A DNA stretch of 64,000 bases, from the NCBI GenBank assembly GCA_964485395.1, contig CAZAJF010000001.1, positions 1 to 64,000 on the forward strand, read 5' to 3'. Shown in pieces: positions 58,611 through 64,000 of this stretch. Every line of letters begins with the position of its first letter. The stretch's first letter is position 1. Source of the stretch: JANNSO01 sp964485395. Its GTDB lineage: Bacteria; Spirochaetota; Spirochaetia; Treponematales; UBA12059. A program made the position numbers and the translations under genes. The notes beneath the pieces are model-generated. The model was not told the origin of the DNA, searched no databases, and saw nothing but the letters and a program-made list of their open reading frames with translations.

Positions 58611-59680
58611 TTGGAAACCTTTACTTTGCGCGTAAGCGCGTAGATGATGATGCCGTTGGATACGATGAGCCTGACTACCTCGGACATATCCGACTTGACC
58701 ACCGAATTGATGACCGATGGGGTCATCGTAAGAAGACCCTGGAATAGAAATGCCCCGATAACCACATTGACGATACTGGCTTTCTTAACCGAAGCGCCAC
58801 CGATGAGGAGAGCCGCGATTGCCGAGAAGGGCATCAGGAGCGGTCCCAGGTAAAGCTGCGCAAAACCGTAGCTCTGGGTGTAGACCAAGCTGCCCACGGC
58901 GCCTAAAACCGTAGAGAGAATCACGGAAATGGTACGCATCTTATCGACGCTGACGCCGCTTGCGCGGGCATAATCGGGATTGGATCCAACCGCCGTCATG
59001 GCCGTTCCCGTCCTGGTCTTCATGAACAGACGCACGAGAAACGCGCACAAGGCCACGAAGAGCAAAAGACCGGTGGGGAACTTGAAAAACGGACCGATCT
59101 TGACCGACAGGAAGTTATCCAAAATAAAGCGCCAGTGCGGGTGTAAATTGGTGGCCGATGCGGTCATTTCGTTAACCGTGAGATTCGTTCTTAAACCTGT
59201 TCCCGCAAAAGCCCACACCATGTTGGGATTGGTAAACGGCAGAACGACCCACATGATGCACATGAACATGACGCTCGCGAAACCTACGTAGATCGCGATG
59301 GTCATTTCTTCGCCTTTTACCCTATTTAGCAGCTTTCCGTACAGCCAGCCGAATAAAACGGCAAAAGGTATGCCGACTGCCAGGCCCGCGCCGAAACCGA
59401 AGGCACCGAATAAATTAAACTGCAGGGAAACCGCCGCGCCGATAAGGCCGGCTAGAATGCCCAGAGAAAGGCCAAAGTTCAACCCGCAACCGGATTGTAC
59501 CATGGGAACAAGGGCCAGAACCCATATCGCATTTCTTCCAAAACGGGCAAGAATATCCGAAATCGAGGCATCGAGCCTGACTCCTACGAAAGGTGCCGTA
59601 ATAAGAAGGCTTATCAAAAATACAAAGATGATGACCCGTGGCCATCCGAAGTCCGCTAGGACCTGTTTGATTCTATTCAT
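58607..59680 (-). CDS. ABC transporter permease (simple sugar/nucleoside type), first subunit
   Basis: The 357-residue protein of the same BPD_transp_2 family has multiple transmembrane helices and the loop MTAVGSNPDYARASGVSVDK, equivalent to the ATPase-contacting segment of the second permease. It lies between the ATPase gene (11 bases upstream) and the second permease (four-base overlap). Both permeases should form the membrane pore of the importer. The start at ATG 59680 is preceded by AAAGGAGGT, a strong ribosome site. Confidence 0.88.
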   Translation of the reverse strand: MNRIKQVLADFGWPRVIIFVFLISLLITAPFVGVRLDASISDILARFGRNAIWVLALVPMVQSGCGLNFGLSLGILAGLIGAAVSLQFNLFGAFGFGAGLAVGIPFAVLFGWLYGKLLNRVKGEEMTIAIYVGFASVMFMCIMWVVLPFTNPNMVWAFAGTGLRTNLTVNEMTASATNLHPHWRFILDNFLSVKIGPFFKFPTGLLLFVALCAFLVRLFMKTRTGTAMTAVGSNPDYARASGVSVDKMRTISVILSTVLGAVGSLVYTQSYGFAQLYLGPLLMPFSAIAALLIGGASVKKASIVNVVIGAFLFQGLLTMTPSVINSVVKSDMSEVVRLIVSNGIIIYALTRKVKVSK

Positions 59681-59691
59681 ACGGACCTCCT

Positions 59692-61281
59692 TTAAGCTTT
59701 CGCGCGCTCGCCCGACATAAGGAGCCCAAACTCCGCAATGTTGGCAGTCGGTAACAGGATGCCCGCGATCTGTCCCTCGTCCACGATCGCGATTCGGTCG
59801 CAGATGGAGCGAAGTTCTTCCAGTTCGCTGGAAATCATGATAATTGTCGTTCCATAATCCCGGTTATAGCGGTGTAGCGTATCCAGGACGAGTTTCTTGG
59901 CTCCGACGTCGATGCCGCGGGTCGGTTCTGACACGAATAGCAAGGTCGGTTTTATCGCAAAGGCTTTGGCAAGGCATATCTTCTGCTGATTGCCTCCGGA
60001 AAGCTCCTTGGCCAACTGCTTGGCGCTGGTACACTTGATGCTGAGGGATTTGATGTGTTCCTCGGTAAGCTTGCGCATTCCCGCTTCGTCCCTGATCTTG
60101 AATATTCCTCCAAGAATGGGTTTCAGGTGGTCTCCGTGTATCTGCATCGCGGTGAATGCGACGTTCCATTCAAGGCTTTCGTCCAGGAGCAGTCCAACGC
60201 CGCGTCGATCCTCGGAAACAAAGCCCATGCCTATTTCCAAAACGCTGCGCGGATCATTGAGCTTGACTTCCTTACCCTTGAAAACGACTTTTCCGCCCGC
60301 AAGGAACAAGCCCATGATACCGTTGGGAATAGCCAGTTTTCCCTGTCCGGCCAAACCGCCGAAACCGAGGATTTCGCCTTGACGAATTGAAAAGCTCACA
60401 TCGCGCACGGTCTCGCCGGGCATATCCACCCACAAGTGTTCCACGGAGAGAATTTCTTCGCCGAAAACGCGGTTGTCTTCCACGAGGCGCTCGGTGGCCA
60501 CATGCCGGCCGACCATCCACGAAGCTATATCGCGAACCGACACTCCGGCAACCGGCGTGTCTTTTACTATCAAGCCGTCCCGCAAGACGATGATGCGGTC
60601 GGCGACGTTTATTACTTCATGCAGCCTATGGGAAATGAAAATTATTGAGATTCCCTGTTTTGCCAGATTGCGCAAAGCTTGAATAAGCACTTCCGCCTCA
60701 GTCTCGGTAAGTACAGCGGTCGGCTCGTCAAGCACCAGTATCTTTGTCTGTTCGCGGTTGATTTCTCGCGCAATTTCGGTGAATTCCTTATGCCCTACCG
60801 GCATTTCGGAAATCAGCATGTCAGGATCCAGATTTACGCCTAATTTAGAAATGGCACTCACTGCCCGTGTCTTCATGAGGCCTCTATCAAGAATGCTCAT
60901 GCGGTCGCCGAATAGTTCGTTTAAGAAATTCGGTTTCATGTCTTCGCGATTGAGCACAATGTTTTCTGTGGTGGTAAAGCCCGGAATCAAGCTGAATTCC
61001 TGATGAACCATTCCAATACCGGCATCAAGAGCGTCAAAGGGACTCTTGAATTTGACCTCTTTTCCATCGATGCAGACACTGCCTTTATAACCGCCCGTTT
61101 CGGCGATTACCGGCATGCCAAACAGAATTCGCATGAGAGTGGACTTGCCGGCGCCATTTTCGCCGACCAAACCGAGGATCTCTCCTGCCTTGAGCTCAAA
61201 ATTGATGTCGCTCAGGACGACATTGCCATGAAATTCTTTCGAGACATGCTCGACTTTAAGAAGGATGCTTTCTTGACCCAT
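59692..61281 (-). CDS. ABC transporter ATPase with two nucleotide-binding domains
   Basis: The 529-residue protein belongs to the RbsA/MglA-type double ATPases. The first domain has Walker A GENGAGKST and Walker B ILVLDEPTAVL. The second has a degenerate P-loop region (FGGLAGQGK), the signature LSGGNQQK and Walker B LLFVSEPTRGID, in which Asp is replaced by Ser. This asymmetry is normal for this family, where one site carries most activity. I start it at ATG 61281, behind AGAGGA; the extended frame upstream has an unlikely cysteine-rich N-terminus. It energises the two permeases downstream. Confidence 0.92.
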   Translation of the reverse strand: MGQESILLKVEHVSKEFHGNVVLSDINFELKAGEILGLVGENGAGKSTLMRILFGMPVIAETGGYKGSVCIDGKEVKFKSPFDALDAGIGMVHQEFSLIPGFTTTENIVLNREDMKPNFLNELFGDRMSILDRGLMKTRAVSAISKLGVNLDPDMLISEMPVGHKEFTEIAREINREQTKILVLDEPTAVLTETEAEVLIQALRNLAKQGISIIFISHRLHEVINVADRIIVLRDGLIVKDTPVAGVSVRDIASWMVGRHVATERLVEDNRVFGEEILSVEHLWVDMPGETVRDVSFSIRQGEILGFGGLAGQGKLAIPNGIMGLFLAGGKVVFKGKEVKLNDPRSVLEIGMGFVSEDRRGVGLLLDESLEWNVAFTAMQIHGDHLKPILGGIFKIRDEAGMRKLTEEHIKSLSIKCTSAKQLAKELSGGNQQKICLAKAFAIKPTLLFVSEPTRGIDVGAKKLVLDTLHRYNRDYGTTIIMISSELEELRSICDRIAIVDEGQIAGILLPTANIAEFGLLMSGERAKA

Positions 61282-61354
61282 ATAGTCCTCTGAACCTGCC
61301 GTGCCTGGGTTGGTACGGCAAAAGCCCACGGGCGCAATGCCGCAGGAACAAGAT

Positions 61355-61371
61355 CGCCGCAAAAAGCGGCG
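61355..61371 (-). other. Hairpin between the binding-protein and ATPase genes
   Basis: CGCCGC/GCGGCG arms (61355-61360 with 61366-61371) around a five-base loop, just downstream of the terminator-like stem at 61391-61415. It may stabilise processed mRNA ends. Confidence 0.45.
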
Positions 61372-61390
61372 GCGCCACGAGAGCGGCTTT

Positions 61391-61415
61391 AAAAAGGAGG
61401 GGCAAAAGCCCCTCC
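61391..61415 (-). terminator. Partial terminator after the binding-protein gene
   Basis: On the minus strand GGAGGGGC/GCCCCTCC with a TTTT loop is followed by TTTTT (61395-61391). It sits between the binding-protein and ATPase genes, so read-through would keep the ATPase and permeases at lower level than the binding protein, a common pattern in ABC operons. Confidence 0.85.
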
Positions 61416-61437
61416 CAGTAAGATCTAAAACGGAAGA

Positions 61438-62658
61438 CTATTTAATCGTGTAATACTTGGGATCGATCTTCTGTTTCGTGGTAGCGAGAACGTATCCGGG
61501 AGCGCCCATGATATAGGTATCCATGAATACGGTTACTACGTTCTTGGAGCGTACGCCGGTGCTTGCATCGGTGTAATAGGAACCCTTCCACTGAACGCCG
61601 GGTGTCGTAACGGCAAGAGCGGTGAAAAGATCGTTCATGGAATCTTTCTTGGCTTTCTTGTCAACGATGTTCATGCCGAAAATCGCGAGACCAGCGGTGA
61701 TGCAATAGTTGGAAGAGAACTTCCAAGTACCGAAACGGCCAGCTGCGCCTTTGGCGACGATGGCTTTTTCAATCTTGTTCACGATCGCGTCGAAGTTTCC
61801 GGATTCGGCTTTGAGGTCTACACCCAAAGCAGCGGGATAACCCATGAGCGGTGAGGGGATGTCGGATTCGACAAACACGCCGGTCTTGGATTTGATAAGC
61901 TCGCGAAGCAGGGGCTCGGTCTGGCCGTCATTGGTGGCGAACATACATACTTTTTCGCCGTTCGGACCATATTTGAGCAACCACTGGGGAACTTTCTCGG
62001 AAATGAACTGCTGGGCACCGGCCATACCGACGTCGGAGGTCGGATCAGGAGCGGTCTCGAAGGCGAACTTGAGCCCAAGGTCTTTACATGCCTGCTCGAA
62101 GATGGCGCGGCGGCGGCTGAGCTGCTCGATGGCCATATGGCGGGCGAAAGAAATGTGCACGAAGGTCTTTGCACCAAGCTGTTTGGCTGCCCAAATGATG
62201 GTATAGCCGCGTGAAACCTGGTCAAAATCCACGATCATGTCGGAAGTAGCGGATACTACAGGAAGGTCTTCCTGGGGCATACCGCCGAGAAGGGTGATAT
62301 CGGGGCGTTTTGCCCTGATGCGGCGGAAAGCTTCGGTTACGCCAGGTATAGCCTGAACGACAACGACGACCTTCATCATGGGGTCATTGGCCAAGGCTTC
62401 GATACCGGAAATAACGGTCTCCTGCTGTGAGGGGAAATCGTCCGGATATACTACATGCTGGATCATTCCGCCTTCGGCAGCTTTGCCGTAAGTCTTCATA
62501 AGCCATTCTGCAGCACGGAACTCGTCTTCAGACTGGGAAGTTGTACCTGTTACCACGCCAACGTGGTACTTTGCCTTGGCCTGCGCAAAAGCGCTGGTTC
62601 CAGCGAAGATAAACGCAATCGCCACGAAAATTGTGGCGATCTTCATTACTTTCTTCAT
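61438..62658 (-). CDS. DUF3798-type periplasmic substrate-binding protein
   Basis: The 406-residue protein starts at ATG 62658 behind a perfect AGGAGG; the frame extends further upstream but without such a site. The signal peptide (hydrophobic about 5-22) ends AFA-QA with no lipobox, so it is periplasmic rather than lipid-anchored. The mature sequence follows the DUF3798 pattern: YHVGVVTGTTSQSEDEFRAA, DDFPSQQETVISGIEALA, TFVHISFARHMAIEQLSRRR and CMFATNDGQTEPLLREL, a periplasmic-binding-protein-like fold. DUF3798 proteins accompany sugar-type ABC transporters in spirochaetes and gut anaerobes; the ligand is not established. It is the first gene of the operon and has the strongest translation signals. 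Confidence 0.85.
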   Translation of the reverse strand: MKKVMKIATIFVAIAFIFAGTSAFAQAKAKYHVGVVTGTTSQSEDEFRAAEWLMKTYGKAAEGGMIQHVVYPDDFPSQQETVISGIEALANDPMMKVVVVVQAIPGVTEAFRRIRAKRPDITLLGGMPQEDLPVVSATSDMIVDFDQVSRGYTIIWAAKQLGAKTFVHISFARHMAIEQLSRRRAIFEQACKDLGLKFAFETAPDPTSDVGMAGAQQFISEKVPQWLLKYGPNGEKVCMFATNDGQTEPLLRELIKSKTGVFVESDIPSPLMGYPAALGVDLKAESGNFDAIVNKIEKAIVAKGAAGRFGTWKFSSNYCITAGLAIFGMNIVDKKAKKDSMNDLFTALAVTTPGVQWKGSYYTDASTGVRSKNVVTVFMDTYIMGAPGYVLATTKQKIDPKYYTIK

Positions 62659-62777
62659 AGAGCCTCCTTGTAAGTCATCGTTAGAAACTTTTACCGGTAC
62701 TGCGTGCATTAAATCTTGCAAAACAGTAAGGCAATCGATTCCTGTCGATATTTTTCCCGGCAACGCCGAGTCCTTCC

Positions 62778-62806
62778 ATTCTGGATTGGTATATCAGATT
62801 TGTCAA
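62778..62806 (-). promoter_or_regulatory. Promoter of the ABC transporter operon
   Basis: TTGACA (62801-62806) and CAGAAT (62778-62783) on the minus strand are 17 bases apart, giving a 5' leader of about 110 bases before ATG 62658. Confidence 0.55.
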
Positions 62807-62876
62807 CAAATATTACTCTTTCCGTCAAAATTAAACTGCTTTCAGGTTTCACGTAAAAATAGATTCCAGCCGAGAA

Positions 62877-64000
62877 TCACTCTGCCCAAAGTCGCGCAAG
62901 GTTAACCAAAGTCTCGCTTTCCTTGACCATGTCCTCGAGGGCTATCCATTCGTAGATAGAATGCGCATTATTGACGCCGGAATAGAGATTCGGGCACGGT
63001 AAACCCATGAACGACAAGCGGGCGCCGTCGGTACCGCCGCGGAGATAATGCCGGCGGGGAACGAGTCCAGTCGCGCGAATAGCGTCTTCGGCCTTGGTAA
63101 TCACCTCCGGGTGCTTATCCAGTACGATACGCAGGTTTCGATACGATGGAATCACCTGCATTTCAATGGTGGCTTTGGGGAATTTCGCTTGAGTCCTGTC
63201 CACCAGCCCCTGAATCAGGTTTTCTTTCTCGGCCAAGCCCCGCTCCTCAAAATCGCGGACTAAAATGCGCAGCACGCACAATTCGGCATTGCCTTTTATA
63301 ATGTAGGGATGCACATAACCCTCTCGCAGCTCCGTCGTCTCGGGAGAAAGCGAATCGTGAGGAAACTGGTCGATAAAATACGACGAAACCTTGAGCGCAT
63401 TCAGCATTTTACCCTTGGAAGTGCCCGGATGCACGTTGATTCCCTTGATTTTCACCTCTACCGTGTCGGCGCAGAACGTATCGATCTCGAGGTCGCCTGC
63501 CCTGCCTCCGTCTATCGTGTAGCCGTATTTGGCCTTGATCTCGGTCACGGTAATCTTGTCCGCGCCGCGCCCTATCTCCTCGTCGGGAGTAAAGACGATC
63601 CGTAAATCCGGGCGCGCGATTTCCGGGTGCGCGATCAGGTATTCGACGGCGGCCATGATCTCTGCGATGCCGGCCTTGTCGTCCGCGCCGAGCAGGGTCG
63701 ATCCGTCGGCGGTAATCAGCGTCATGCCGCGCTTTTCGGGCATCGGCAGATTTTCCAGCTCGCGCAGCACCGGCCCGCCGGGCGACAATTCGAGATCGCC
63801 GCCTTTATACGCGGAGTGCACGCGCGGCTTTACGTCGGTTCCCGATACATCCTGGGCGGTATCCACGTGGGCTATATAGGCAATAGCGGGCAGGTTCGAG
63901 CCTGGCCGATTGCTTGGAAGCGTGGCAAGGACGTAGCCGTGTTCCGTAAGGCAGGCATCGGAAAGTCCCAAACACAGCAGCTCCTGAACCAGCAGGCGGG
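62877..64000 (-). CDS. pepT: Peptidase T (tripeptide aminopeptidase), 5'-partial
   Basis: Peptidase T removes N-terminal residues from tripeptides using two zinc ions. The visible 374 codons show the M20 metallopeptidase pattern: a HVDTA histidine-aspartate, LGADDKAG with a bridging aspartate, FTPDEEIGRG with the catalytic and ligand glutamates, YTIDGGRAGD, GINVHPGTSKG, and a C-terminal GVNNAHS histidine. The frame remains open to the window edge and the sequence before the TTG at 63971 continues the expected N-terminal helix (LLVQELLCLGL), so the true start lies beyond 64000; about 35-40 residues are missing. It is cytoplasmic and recycles peptides. It is transcribed toward, but separate from, the ABC operon. 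Confidence 0.92.
   Translation of the reverse strand, partial: RLLVQELLCLGLSDACLTEHGYVLATLPSNRPGSNLPAIAYIAHVDTAQDVSGTDVKPRVHSAYKGGDLELSPGGPVLRELENLPMPEKRGMTLITADGSTLLGADDKAGIAEIMAAVEYLIAHPEIARPDLRIVFTPDEEIGRGADKITVTEIKAKYGYTIDGGRAGDLEIDTFCADTVEVKIKGINVHPGTSKGKMLNALKVSSYFIDQFPHDSLSPETTELREGYVHPYIIKGNAELCVLRILVRDFEERGLAEKENLIQGLVDRTQAKFPKATIEMQVIPSYRNLRIVLDKHPEVITKAEDAIRATGLVPRRHYLRGGTDGARLSFMGLPCPNLYSGVNNAHSIYEWIALEDMVKESETLVNLARLWAE

Overview
The window looks like a chromosome segment of an anaerobic spirochaete, probably Treponema-like. This rests on gene content: several lipobox lipoproteins, a seven-TM LuxR regulator, an oxygen-sensitive class III ribonucleotide reductase, and an ABC transporter whose binding protein is of the DUF3798 type. 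No rRNA gene is present, so the assignment is an inference.

Bases 1-13247 are the integrase-proximal part of a prophage. A tyrosine integrase (11959-13134) faces the 3' end of tRNA-Pro (13248-13319), the likely attachment site and right boundary; the left boundary lies outside the window. Leftward early genes form overlapping, translationally coupled operons: an excisionase-like HTH, RusA, a Lar-like zinc protein, a beta-class DNA methyltransferase, an SF2 helicase, a ribbon-helix-helix (RHH) protein, a putative annealing protein, and a single-chain SbcD-SbcC fusion that runs off the edge. Between the CI-like repressor and the integrase lies an AT-rich accessory block: a DUF3862 lipoprotein, a zinc ribbon, a membrane-anchored EVE/PUA-like protein and a small membrane protein, a candidate superinfection or anti-phage locus.

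Bases 13248-30838 are core genes: an EF-G paralogue, an outer-membrane-type protein, the LuxR regulator, and an nrdR-nrdD-(glycyl radical/redoxin)-nrdG-lhr operon. These are followed by a small helical protein, an RsmB/NSUN-type rRNA methyltransferase, a HAD phosphatase, a phosphohexomutase and a DnaQ-like exonuclease. The class III reductase is split: the catalytic ORF stops after its zinc-binding cysteines, and the glycyl radical motif sits on a separate ORF fused to a redoxin domain.

Bases 30839-54600 are dominated by two giant paralogous lipoproteins of 1988 and 5649 residues, built of Ig-like repeats and ending in related beta-rich modules. Each gene is preceded by a textbook sigma-54 (-24/-12) promoter with GTCGA-type dyads further upstream, suggesting co-regulation by an enhancer-binding protein. 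A third lipoprotein (54868) has a loosely similar N-terminus.

Bases 55800-64000 hold a lipoprotein with a possible TIM-barrel fold, then an ABC importer operon (DUF3798 binding protein, double ATPase, two permeases, a small membrane protein) with a hairpin terminator after the binding-protein gene, and a 5'-truncated pepT.
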